Below the pieces are notes generated by a model, which saw only the letters and a program-made list of their open reading frames with translations, ran no database searches and was not told the DNA's origin. A DNA stretch of 64,000 nucleotides from Paulinella micropora. Its lineage: Eukaryota; Cercozoa; Imbricatea; Euglyphida; Paulinellidae. The translations under genes were made by a program, and so were the position numbers. The DNA lies in the NCBI GenBank assembly GCA_019918135.1, contig WBZZ01002750.1, forward strand, positions 262,501-326,500, read 5' to 3'. Below, one piece after another: positions 50,619 through 59,193 of the stretch (positions within the stretch are counted from its first letter, which is position 1; each line of letters begins with the position of its first letter).

Positions 50619-53600
50619 TTAGTAACCGAATGGTCTAGTTTCCATCGCATTGTCTACGATACCTATAATATTTCTTTTGGTGTAAGTAAAGCTGCATATT
50701 TTTTCTAAGTATTCACTCGTTATTTTTTTCTGTTGTTTATCTCTTGTTATCTTGCTGTTCTCTACTATAACAACTTTACCTGATTTTTCAATTCGTTTAG
50801 CAATCAATTTTTCTTCCTGAGTTTTAAGCAACTCTAACAATTCATTCTTGCCGTTCTCAATAAGGTCGTTGTTTTTAATTCCAAGTCCGCAACTAATGAC
50901 ACTTAACATATTTGGTAAATTTAATGATTTATTGTTTTCATAATTCATACTAAAGCCTTTTACTTTCATACTTGCTTTGCCGTTATCTAAGACATATCCA
51001 TAACACTTTGGCCCGCCTCCGATAAAGGTCGTAATCTTTGCTCCGTGTAGTTCATCCGTCCATTCGCCTAACAACTTACCAGTTTTGACATCTGTTTCGC
51101 CTTTCGTTAAGTCTGTCGTGTATATGACACTGTCCGTATCGTGGTATAGAACTCTGTTGTCTAGTTTGTCCATCATTTCATATAGTCTAATCCTCGCGTG
51201 GCAAGTCGTAAATAAAGCAACTACAATATTTGTTTTTACTGGGTCGCTTACCGCATCCTGTTTAAGGTCATAACTCGCTTCTATTATCTTGTCGTTGATA
51301 ATGTTTATGTTTATGTTATCAACTGACTTATCGTTCATTAACTTGTATAAGGTATCTTTGTCTTTAATCATTTTGTTTTGAGTTTTGTTTTGCTTTTCAC
51401 CAAACTTGCCCCACAGGCTATTCAAGCACAACTTAGCAACCGCTCGCCTTCCGGGGTTTTCTTCTATTTTGTTTTCGTCCATCTTAATTCCCATCTTGAT
51501 TTCCATACTGTCAATGTAGTTTCTTTTTTGTTCTTCTGTAATACAGCCATCTGGATATCCGCTTGACTCTTGTTTAACCTTTAAGAAAGTTTTTATGTAA
51601 TCTTTGAAAAGGCTACTGCTCTGCTCCTTCCAGTGCCATACCTCATATACCTTAATTAGCTTGTAGCCTTTGTCTAAGGCCTTGTAGATTTCGGGTGTCG
51701 CCCAAGTGCCAGTTATTGCTCGCTCGTTATCGGTGTGCTTACATTCGGTTTTCTGTTCAGTCATTCCGCACTTGTCGCATAAGTAATACATAAGCTTACC
51801 TCTGTCCGCCTTAGGTAAAACGGGGTGAAGTAATTTTCTAGGCGGTAGCATCTTAACCTTAGACACTCCGAAATATTCTCTGTTTATGATTTTGTTTTTC
51901 ATAGACAGTCTGTCATCATCATTATTGGGCCGTATGATTTCGTGGTGTCCGCTAGGGTAAAGGTCGTAAAACATAACGGTCGGATACAGAGAACATATGT
52001 CAATGTATTTCGCGTATTCGTTCTCGTGTCGTGATTTCCAATACAATGTTAGAGCATCCGTTCTACCTCCAAACATTGCTTCTCGCGGGTTCAGCCCTTC
52101 TTGTTCCGTAATTCGTTCATTAGTATCTTCCGCTAGGGTTTCACTTGTTTTCATTAATCTCCATTCACATTCCCATATACTTATTATTTTGCTTACTTGT
52201 TTGCTTAGGTCTTTTTCTCGTCTCATTGTTGCCTTGTATAGTTCGCCCATCGTTTCATTCTTCTTAGTATTGATTGTATTTCTATTAAAGCACTTTGGAC
52301 ATCCGTGCCAGAAACATCCGTGAAATTCGTAAGCGGTTTTGTTCTTCTCATCCCAGCCATCAACATAAATAGTTGAGTCGCCAATACGAAACATTTTTTC
52401 ACCTCCATTGAAAGCGTGTTTGATATCCGTTTTGTCTAACCTGCTTCTGTAAGCTATCCATTCAACACAAGCCCGAGAGGTAATCCTGTTTTGCTTTTCC
52501 GCCTTCAACACAGCAATTGAATTCTCTGGCATAAACTTAGCCCGATACAAAGCCATAACACAACTCGCAATAGTTGTATATTGAAACGGGTCAATACCGA
52601 ATTCTAAAAACTGCTTTCTAAAATCCATACAACCCCTTCTCAGAATATCAACATCGCTATGACAGTATTCAGCGATTTCCTTCTGCATATCAAATGTGTT
52701 GTTTCTTTGGCTTTCATACCATTCTAAGAATTCCGCCCTTTTCTTATCTTTCATCGTGTCGTAGCCGTAGTGCTTCTTATGAGGCATAACCCCAACATAA
52801 TTTTTGTTCTTGTCAGTATTGAAGAAGTGAGGGAAGAAACCCTTTTTAAGTTCTTTCAATCCGAATGTTTTAGGAAAGTCAGCCAGAGGCATAGTCAAGA
52901 AACTGAGACTATCAATGAAGCGGTATTTCTTCAAAGTCATCATCATTATCTTACCGCCCTGATAAATGACGAATGGTGCTTGTCCGTTATCCACTAACCA
53001 TTTAAGAATAAACTGACAATCATAACCGCGACTGTTATGAGCAATAAATGTAAAGCCGTTGTGCTTAGATTCAAAAGCCCACTTACAGAAATCATCAATG
53101 TTTTTATGAATGACTGGTGGTTCCTTCGCATCAAAATACTGACTTTCCGAATGATTGACTATGTGCTCGCCCGTATCCTGTGTCGCTTCAAAGTCAAAGA
53201 ATATGTATTTCTCTGAAAAAGGTAATATGTCTTTCTTCACGATTTCACATTGGTGTTCAAGTGGTTTCAGTTCCTTACAATTACGGCATTTCGCATAACC
53301 GCACTTGTGTTCGTCCTTCTTGTTCAGCCCGTAGGGCGAACGGTCGCTCCGCGACCTCCTGTAATTAAGTCCGCACGTAAGACATTTTGCTTTGATATCG
53401 CAATTCGTCCTCTTGTGGTTGTTGAAGCAGGCCGTATTTGGAAACTTTCTATTACACGAATAGCAATCAGTCCAATTGCTTCTATCGTTAATACCCTTAC
53501 AGTCTTTGGTTTCGCAGATATTACATTTAGATTCGCAGGCGTGTCGCTTTTGAAATCCTCGTAAGCATAACTCACAGAAGTTTTCTTTACCTACCATAGA

Positions 53601-54191
53601 CTTCATATTGGTTATTGCATCGTAGTGGTTCTCTGTTTTAAGTATGTAAAGGTTCGTAAGTCGCTCGCCATTTTCATTAAGCAGGTCCGTCTTATAAACA
53701 ATCTTGTCAGGGAATTCAACAATAACCAGATTGTATTTAATGTAGCTAGCAAAAGTTTTGATTTCAGGAATACCGCACATATCCTGAATGACTTTCGCAT
53801 CTTCGTGTAGTTTCAAAGCCATCTCCTCCTGTATCTTTCGTCCCATCCTTATTACTTTGAATTTTTCGTGTTTTTCTTTTTTTGCTTTTACTACAACAAT
53901 TGCTCTGGCCAAGCATATGTTGTCTGTATTATTAATTTGAATTACTCCTTTCTTTTTATATACATCCAACTTATTGATTACCTGAAGCCTAGTCCCTCCC
54001 GTCGGGATTTCAACAGATTTCAAAACGAACCTAAACTTATCCATATTGGTTCCCTTTTCGTCTGTATAAAGGTATTCGTTGCTTTGAAATATTGCCGACA
54101 ATCTTCCTAAAACTTCGCCGACAGAAATCTGATTAATAGTCTTCAAACCCGTAGATACAGCTCCATAGTAATCTACAAACTTGATACTCAC
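50619..54191 (-). CDS. Polinton protein-primed family B DNA polymerase
   Basis: About 1,190 residues (the frame opens about 45 codons before its first ATG, so the start is uncertain). A Cys/His-rich N-terminal region with several CxxC knuckles (about 200-310) precedes the exonuclease: ExoI IFFDFEATQD (about 330), ExoII FIAHNSRGYDCQF, ExoIII YCHSDVDILRRGC. Between exonuclease and palm lies AYEFHGCFWHGCPKCF, a Vsr-like endonuclease-type insertion also known in polinton polymerases. The polymerase motifs are A DICSLYPTVM (about 730), B KLCLNSLWGKFG (about 918) and C YHDTDSVIY (about 1015). It replicates the element from its protein-capped ends. Its start overlaps the end of the 160-residue gene upstream. 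Confidence 0.95.
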   Translation of the reverse strand: MSIKFVDYYGAVSTGLKTINQISVGEVLGRLSAIFQSNEYLYTDEKGTNMDKFRFVLKSVEIPTGGTRLQVINKLDVYKKKGVIQINNTDNICLARAIVVVKAKKEKHEKFKVIRMGRKIQEEMALKLHEDAKVIQDMCGIPEIKTFASYIKYNLVIVEFPDKIVYKTDLLNENGERLTNLYILKTENHYDAITNMKSMVGKENFCELCLRGFQKRHACESKCNICETKDCKGINDRSNWTDCYSCNRKFPNTACFNNHKRTNCDIKAKCLTCGLNYRRSRSDRSPYGLNKKDEHKCGYAKCRNCKELKPLEHQCEIVKKDILPFSEKYIFFDFEATQDTGEHIVNHSESQYFDAKEPPVIHKNIDDFCKWAFESKHNGFTFIAHNSRGYDCQFILKWLVDNGQAPFVIYQGGKIMMMTLKKYRFIDSLSFLTMPLADFPKTFGLKELKKGFFPHFFNTDKNKNYVGVMPHKKHYGYDTMKDKKRAEFLEWYESQRNNTFDMQKEIAEYCHSDVDILRRGCMDFRKQFLEFGIDPFQYTTIASCVMALYRAKFMPENSIAVLKAEKQNRITSRACVEWIAYRSRLDKTDIKHAFNGGEKMFRIGDSTIYVDGWDEKNKTAYEFHGCFWHGCPKCFNRNTINTKKNETMGELYKATMRREKDLSKQVSKIISIWECEWRLMKTSETLAEDTNERITEQEGLNPREAMFGGRTDALTLYWKSRHENEYAKYIDICSLYPTVMFYDLYPSGHHEIIRPNNDDDRLSMKNKIINREYFGVSKVKMLPPRKLLHPVLPKADRGKLMYYLCDKCGMTEQKTECKHTDNERAITGTWATPEIYKALDKGYKLIKVYEVWHWKEQSSSLFKDYIKTFLKVKQESSGYPDGCITEEQKRNYIDSMEIKMGIKMDENKIEENPGRRAVAKLCLNSLWGKFGEKQNKTQNKMIKDKDTLYKLMNDKSVDNININIINDKIIEASYDLKQDAVSDPVKTNIVVALFTTCHARIRLYEMMDKLDNRVLYHDTDSVIYTTDLTKGETDVKTGKLLGEWTDELHGAKITTFIGGGPKCYGYVLDNGKASMKVKGFSMNYENNKSLNLPNMLSVISCGLGIKNNDLIENGKNELLELLKTQEEKLIAKRIEKSGKVVIVENSKITRDKQQKKITSEYLEKICSFTYTKRNIIGIVDNAMETRPFGY

Positions 54192-54670
54192 ATACTAACC
54201 ATACTATTTTGCATCTGTCTTTTGATAAAGTCATTCAGTATTATCTCAATGAACTGTAGAATATCATTCATACTAAAAGAAGTGAAGTTTCCAGTAAATT
54301 CAACCCAATACTGGCTTTCATTAATACCCAGCACGTGCTTCTTTCTATCTACGTGTTTGATTTCGTAGTTTCCGTATCGCATTAGGTCTTTTACCCTTTC
54401 TTTTCTTTCTCTCACTTTCGCTTCAAACTGCGGTTGTTCATCTACCTGTAAGGGTGGTGCTTCTGGCATAGCATGAAAGTAAACAGCACCTCTTACTCGG
54501 TTCAAGTAATTCTGGGCCGTTGTTGTATCCACCTTATACTTTCTTTTATACCCCTCCGGTATTATGTAAAGCACATCTTGACCCCTGACCCTTTTGATTT
54601 CATAATTAATTTTTTGTTCCCTAAATTTGTCCAACCTATACTGAATACCGTTGTAAGTGTGTGTCTCCAT
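54188..54670 (-). CDS. Polinton gene upstream of polymerase, unknown
   Basis: 160 residues. A basic N-terminal part (YRLDKFREQKINYEIKRVRG) with VLYIIPEGYKRKYKVDTTTA is followed by a hydrophobic/aromatic C-terminus (YWVEFTGNFTSFSMNDILQF). The stop overlaps the polymerase start by a few bases, so the two are probably translated from one transcript. Being fixed next to the polymerase, it could be the terminal protein or a replication accessory factor, but no motif proves this. A TATATATTG tract precedes the ATG. Confidence 0.6.
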   Translation of the reverse strand: METHTYNGIQYRLDKFREQKINYEIKRVRGQDVLYIIPEGYKRKYKVDTTTAQNYLNRVRGAVYFHAMPEAPPLQVDEQPQFEAKVRERKERVKDLMRYGNYEIKHVDRKKHVLGINESQYWVEFTGNFTSFSMNDILQFIEIILNDFIKRQMQNSMVSM

Positions 54671-54786
54671 CGTATATATTGTTTAACAAATTTTTTTTGA
54701 AAATTAAATAATTATCTCAATCGTCTGCCCCCCCGCCGTGGTCTGCCGTGTGATCTCCGTGCCTATATATACGGGGGCCCCTATGT

Positions 54787-55221
54787 TTAGATGGAAATTA
54801 GGGCGGGGCGGGCGGTGCTGGCTGGGGCGGGCGGGGGCTTGCCCCCGCTGTGTATGCTTGATTTCATATGTCTTGCTTTGCTACTTCTATTTATTTCAGC
54901 TCCGCATTCGCACTTGAAAGGAGTCTTCTTCCAATTCATTTTCTTTTCTTTTTTGATTTCTTTTGTTTCCTTATCATAATTAACTTTCCATTCATCATAC
55001 TTTGGTTTTACTTTTTCATCGTAGTATTTTTTTGCTTCTTCCATTGCTTGTTCTTGGTTTCTTCGTTTTCCAATACTAAAACTCTTACACATCGTTTGAT
55101 TTCCTTCTCTCCATTGAATTTTTACCATCGGCATCTTTTCATTATTCTTTAACATAATACATCCTTTTGAAATTGTAAATCTACGGGGGGCTTTGCCCTC
55201 CGCACCACCTTCGTTTGTCAT
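54787..55221 (-). CDS. Polinton end gene R: AP2-like/zinc-finger small protein
   Basis: 144 residues. VKIQWREGNQTMCKSFSIGK, continuing to RRNQEQAMEEAKKYYDEKVK, resembles an AP2-like DNA-binding unit. PFKCECGAEINRSSKARHMK, continuing to SSIHSG, is a CxC…H…H finger. It is clearly paralogous to the left end gene over the shared PKY(E/D)xW and CECG blocks. Both lie just inside the inverted repeats and read inward. The C-terminus is Pro/Ala-rich (KPPPAPASTARPALISI), partly encoded by a GC-rich tract. It is probably a DNA-binding protein; the role in end recognition or gene control is an inference. Confidence 0.65.
   Translation of the reverse strand: MTNEGGAEGKAPRRFTISKGCIMLKNNEKMPMVKIQWREGNQTMCKSFSIGKRRNQEQAMEEAKKYYDEKVKPKYDEWKVNYDKETKEIKKEKKMNWKKTPFKCECGAEINRSSKARHMKSSIHSGGKPPPAPASTARPALISI
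54829..54852. repeat. GC hairpin in the right end gene
   Basis: GCGGGGGC TT GCCCCCGC, an 8-bp stem with tiny loop, in the Pro/Ala-rich C-terminal coding part. A related stem lies at about 55,182-55,200 (GGGGGGC TTT GCCCTCC). Confidence 0.7.
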
Positions 55222-55271
55222 CCTGTCTGTGTCTTTATATTTTAACGGTATTATTTTAAATATTAAATTCT

Positions 55272-55613
55272 ATTGCCATTTTGTCCCGTGCGGGCCGAAC
55301 GGTGTGTGTCCCTGGGGGCGGGGTGGTATGTCGTGAAAAAAGCGCGCCGAAGTGCGACAAAAAACTAAAACGAACGACAGAGAAAAAAACGATTATATGG
55401 TTATACGATTTTGGTATAATCGTATAGTTGAAGTATTTGCTGATGAATTCTATTACCTTTTTGTTTTTGTTGTTGGGCTCAATTTTCTTTTTTGTCAGTT
55501 TCCACTTTTCCCTGCTGTTGCCATTTTGTCCTGTGCGGGCCGGCCGTGTGTGTCCCTGGGGGCGGGGGGTGTATGTCTTGAAAAAGCGTGCCGAAGTGCG
55601 ACCCTATACTACT
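55272..55613 (-). repeat. Polinton right terminal inverted repeat (two-unit)
   Basis: Reverse complement of the left repeat, with outer and inner copies of the GTCGCACTTCGGC…AAATGGCAA(C/T) unit and the same AT-rich spacer. The innermost 30-40 bp differ from the left copy. Confidence 0.9.
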
Positions 55614-55619
55614 CATGTC
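55614..55619. repeat. Polinton target-site duplication, right (CATGTC)
   Basis: CATGTC follows directly after the outer end ACTACT of the right inverted repeat and matches the left flank. Confidence 0.9.
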
Positions 55620-56430
55620 TCCTCCTTCCTCGTTGTTGAATGTACAACAGGGGCAGACCCACGGATCAGGGCCTGGCTGGCTGGAGGTTAACGTTCCTTG
55701 AACTCGACCGCCCCTGCGCTTGGATTGCTGAGCCTGCTTTGAATCAGCTGAATTTCGAACTCGCTTGCGTCCACGTCCACGTCCATCAGCTGCCCGATTT
55801 GCGCGGCGACGTCCGCGCTGACGGTTGCCTCCGCGTGCGCGACCACGCACGTTGCCAGTTGCGTCACTGATGGTTGCGTCTGAGTCGTTGTGCTCGCCTA
55901 CAGTAAACATATCGCAGTGAGACACATATTGACTCAACGTCCCAAAGACACTGCAACAAATACCGTTGTTTTCTTGCTCTGAGTCAGAGGTTGCCTGCTC
56001 AGGGGGTGCTTCTGAGTCAGAGGCTGCCTGCTCAGGGGGTGCTGCGGCAGCTGGATCCTCCTCATCCTCCTCCAACCCACAGTCGCAGCTTTGGAAATGG
56101 CTCCATGCTGATTCACCAGCTGCGCCTTCTTGAACGGTTTGCGCTTGCTGTCTTGTGTTGGAACACCGTGCATTCGTAGCCAGTGCTTGAGATCCTTGAC
56201 TACCATTGCGCTCGATGCAAACGCTTCCTTGCCTTCGGACGATCTCAGCCGGACTGAAACTTTTCACCAAGGCTCTGCAACATGTCCAAACGCCAAGTCC
56301 TGCTCCAGCTTCTCTTCCGTTGTGAGCTCCCTTGCACCGCGCCACCACGGGTGAGCTGGAGGAGCTCCCTCGTTGACGAAATAGGTGCAGGGCAAGACAC
56401 GAAGTTCCTCAGGCGTTAATTGTGTGAGAG
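55620..56430 (-). CDS. Host gene 2: SAP-like, Arg/Gly-rich and RanBP2-finger segments
   Basis: Minus-strand coding pieces. Around 56,080-56,206 is a SAP-like motif (MVVKDLKHWLRMHGVPTQDS, then KRKPFKKAQLVN), typical of DNA-binding. Downstream, in a second frame, come acidic Gln/Pro/Ser repeats (APPEQATSDSEQ), an RGG-type basic stretch (GRARGGNRQRGRRRANRAAD) and the first half of a RanBP2-type zinc finger (WVCPCCTFNNEEGG). There the Polinton-like element breaks the gene; the rest is at 34,750-34,827. The frame change between SAP and the basic stretch suggests the gene was already degenerate, or that a small intron is missed. Confidence 0.5.
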
Positions 56431-57802
56431 CGTCCATTTTGCCTGGCGATCGGGAGGCAACTCCATCCAGTTTAAGGGCAGCTCATCAATGAGCCAAAAT
56501 TCTGCTCTCCACTCCTTTCCTTTTCCATCCACAAATGACATGTGAGCTGGGCGGCCTGGCAAGCCGCCGTCGAAGTACTTGCCGTCGATTTCGATCCTAG
56601 TCAAGTTTCTCCCTGCCAGCATCTCCTCCACGTGTGCGCACTCATCCGGCCCAAGGTGCTTTGCCAAAGAACGAATATATCTTTCTTCAAGCGTGGGTTG
56701 ATGAAGTAACCGACAGGAAGCTTAGGAGGCAGGTCAGCAGCTGCAATAAATAAATCATAATATGAGTCTGAGTCAGAGCAGAGAATGGAAATAGAAAACA
56801 AAATGATACTAGCGGACTGGGGTGGGGTGACTCAAGAGGATGGAACAGAGCAATACCGGGTCGCTTGATAAACAATCGAAGCGGAGCTCCTTGGGGATCG
56901 TCCTTCTCTCCGTGCCATTCAGCCTGAGCCTCTCCCCATGTCTTGAACTCTGCGGTTGGCAATGCTTCAGGCTCCTTCTTCGTGATGCGAAAGGCTAAGG
57001 GCTTGTTGTAATGCTTGAATGCCTTGTTCATGCATGGGCTGAAAAGGGTCAACCAATCGTAGTTGCACGCCAGAACGACCAGCACGTATCGCGATCTCTT
57101 CTGCTTGAACGCAACGATGAGCTTCAGCAAAGCCTGAGCGATGTTAGTGATAAAGAAGGAGCTCTTCCATCCGATGTCCATAACTCTGAAGTCTTGATCG
57201 TCTCCATCGTGACCATGACCAGGAGGCTTGCGATGGGACTGCACTTCGCCACGGAGGCCCCTGTCCACAACATGATGAAGGAAGGCGAGCATCGACCACG
57301 CGGTGTTGTCACCAGCGCCGTCCCACTCCAGAAACAATTTCCAGGCTTGCATGGTACGAGGATCCCAAAGTTCCCAATGCAAAAGAGCTGTTCGCACCGT
57401 GCTCGATGGCGCCTTCAAGGTCTGTGAGAATGAAGTGGGTGTCCGTCGTGTAACAGGTGTTCGCCAACGCAAAGTCGGAAGACCATCTTACCCTTGAAAT
57501 CTTTTGCAGCACGGCGGCAGGATGGGATCTTTACAGGCGGCTTCATGTCCGCAGACATGACTGTAGCATGGTAATCCACTGGTGCTCCCTCCTTGCGCTG
57601 CATGCTCGCCACTCTGCACTCCCTGTGGATCTTGTGGTGAAGGCGGCTGCGGCGTCGCCAGTCCTGAGCATGCGCTTCACTCCTGAAGCAGTGGGAATGC
57701 TGGGATGCAAGCTCAGTGCAGTGCTCGCACTTCGAAAAATCTCCCTCTGCGCATGCGACAAATGGATATGAATACATGACCAGAAGATATATTCTCGTTA
57801 CC
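56416..57802 (-). pseudogene. Host gene 2: DUF7869-like region, degenerate
   Basis: Read leftward from 57,749: GDFSKCEHCTELASQHS, an HHK…REC block, YHATVMSADMKPPVKIPS, then (other frames) TCYTTDTHFILTDLEGAI, LFLEWDGAGDNTAWSM, LAFLHHVVDRGLRGEVQ, PPGHGHDGDDQDF and CNYDWLTLF. These blocks and their order match the DUF7869 family, a transposase-like protein of unknown function common in algae and plants. The frame changes at least twice and there are in-frame stops upstream, so it is probably a pseudogene. GT-AG introns are visible at 57,749-57,801 (52 bp) and from a CCCG|GTATTG at about 56,857 to TATTGCAG|CTGC at about 56,741. Confidence 0.5.
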
Positions 57803-58640
57803 TCGTGCAAACTTGACATGACGATAATCAGCCGCCCACACCTTGTTGATCGTATCAACTGTCGGAGGAACGTCGGGGTTAAGTCGTCCAGAGCCGCCTC
57901 ACCGCAGACACATGTCCTTCCAATTATTGCGAACGTACTCCTGTACTGCGGCGTCCTCTGCCATTTCTTGGAGCATCCAAATGCCGTCGCTGCATATCTC
58001 TGGATAGCTCTCTGTGAACTTCTCGCAGAGCAAAACTGCGACCACGTCCTCGGTTTCGGGAAGAGAAGATGACTGTTTAGCCCAGATCTTCATGTCGTTG
58101 GCGAGGAGCTTGTGTGCTCGCTTCAGGACATTGTTTCCGATGCAGTGAATCCGCTGCCAAGCCTCTCTGCAGACCTGTTCAGTCTTATACAATTACTGGA
58201 ACTGTCTATCTTTGGCTTGAAAAGATTCGCGCTGGCCCATGACCCAAGTGTAAAGCTCACTGAGAGAAACTGACGCGGTCTTCTGTCGCGCTGTGAGCAT
58301 ATCACGTGCATCAATGAATGAATGACACTTCCACTTTTTGCAGCAAACTGACTTGGCTAGATGCTCAAGCTCAGGAAAAGTCATCCCCAAAAGTTTCTCG
58401 AGCGCTTGCGGTCTCTGTAGCTTCAAGTTCCCTTTTGCGCGGGCCTTCATTTTGTAGGGGCGCGTAGGATCCTTGCGTGCTCGGTTGACGGGGGGTGGCT
58501 GCAATCCCAGGGTATTGTACAACGGCTGATTGGAATCCATAAGTTCATTTATATCGTACCGTGCATAGTAATATTGTCTAGAAACATAGGGAGCTCGATG
58601 TCATTGTCGGATTCACCACCTGAAGCGTCTTCGGCTACGT
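57803..58640 (-). CDS. Host gene 2: region upstream of the DUF7869-like part
   Basis: An open frame starting MDSNQPLYNTLGLQPPP (58,540) contains CCKKWKCHSF and ASVSLSELYTWVMGQR. The same frame continues after a TAA at about 58,193 with EQVCREAWQRIHCIGNNVLK, and after a TGA at about 57,897 with PPTVDTINKVWAADYRHVKF, and ends at a 5' splice site GAG|GTAACG. Cys-rich start, (V)CR.aw..i.gi and w..Yr blocks are what normally precede DUF7869. The two in-frame stops sit between otherwise well-preserved segments, which points to a recent pseudogene rather than decayed DNA. The acidic upstream piece (EDASGGESDNDIELPMFLD) lies at about 58,570-58,625. Confidence 0.45.
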
Positions 58641-58764
58641 CCTACAAAGGCAACAAATCATTATAAGCCGACAAACTTCCTCAAAGCAAATATACGGACC
58701 AGAGAACCAGTGGGAGCATACAGTCTCGAGTTGCTGCCTGCAACAGTAACAGGTTGCTCGATAG

Positions 58765-58890
58765 CTAGCTGGCAATCTCCAAACCTTTGTCGCTGTACTG
58801 ACCTCGTTGGACAAGAGCAAGATTACCACCGGCCACGTCCTTTGCAGCACCACTACTGGCTGATGCCTCGCAGGAGCTGACAGTATTACA
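58765..58890 (-). CDS. Host gene 2: duplicated exon, copy 2
   Basis: ASASSGAAKDVAGGNLALVQ, then RGQYSDKGLEIAS, preceded by an acceptor-like CTGTCAG. It aligns base by base with the exon at 58,986-59,138 (SSGPAKGAAGGQL … QRGKY), indicating a tandem exon duplication. This copy ends in a stop after EIAS in the aligned frame, so it may be unused. Confidence 0.5.
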   Translation of the reverse strand, partial: CNTVSSCEASASSGAAKDVAGGNLALVQRGQYSDKGLEIAS

Positions 58891-58985
58891 TGTACCACAA
58901 TTAAAACCAAGCCGGAAAACAAAGGAAAGCAAAGAAAAAACTTTAATAATGTTAGCGATAGAAAGCATTAAGGCTAAATTCATAC

Positions 58986-59138
58986 CTTTTCGATAGTTTC
59001 CTGGCCATCTCCAAGCTCAAGCGTGCTTCCGTATTTACCTCGTTGGAAAGAAGAAAGCTGACCGCCAGCCGCGCCCTTTGCAGGACCACTGCTAGTGCTG
59101 ATGCCTTGCAGGATGCGCTGAGGGTCCACCAGGCCCTG
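58986..59138 (-). CDS. Host gene 2: duplicated exon, copy 1
   Basis: GLVDPQRILQGISTSSGPAK, then GAAGGQLSSFQRGKYGSTLE and LGDGQETIEK, followed by a good 5' splice site (AAG|GTATGA at about 58,985). It has no known domain and is low in order-promoting residues. It is an ordinary host-style exon between the 59.2-kb exon and copy 2. Confidence 0.5.
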
Positions 59139-59193
59139 AAGACAGCGTCATATTACTCACGTACATGAAGCGATAAGAAAGTTTTATACCTTC

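Larger units (their letters stand above)
34828..55613. mobile_element. Polinton-like element, looks whole
   Basis: 20,786 bp, bounded by terminal inverted repeats of about 340 bp starting AGTAGTATAGGGTCGC and flanked by CATGTC duplications. It is distinctly AT-richer than the flanks. It carries 17 likely genes: integrase, protein-primed DNA polymerase B, packaging ATPase, Ulp1-type protease, penton and major capsid proteins (the Polinton/polintovirus core), plus an S74-type fibre, a lipase, a small membrane protein, a probable virion protein and several small unknowns. Capsid and other late-type genes form a plus-strand block (37.3-50.6 kb). Integrase is on the minus strand at the left, and polymerase on the minus strand at the right. 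I see no obvious break; near-identical inverted repeats over their first 310 bp suggest a recent insertion. Confidence 0.95.

Noticed and set aside
34828-55613. Free virophage or virus contig misjoined to host DNA
   Set aside because: Inverted repeats, the exact 6-bp duplication and a host reading frame that matches on both flanks show genuine integration.
2762-58193. Reassigned stop codons in the host
   Set aside because: TAA, TAG and TGA all end well-defined genes of the Polinton-like and Copia elements, and only degenerate-looking host exons contain internal stops.
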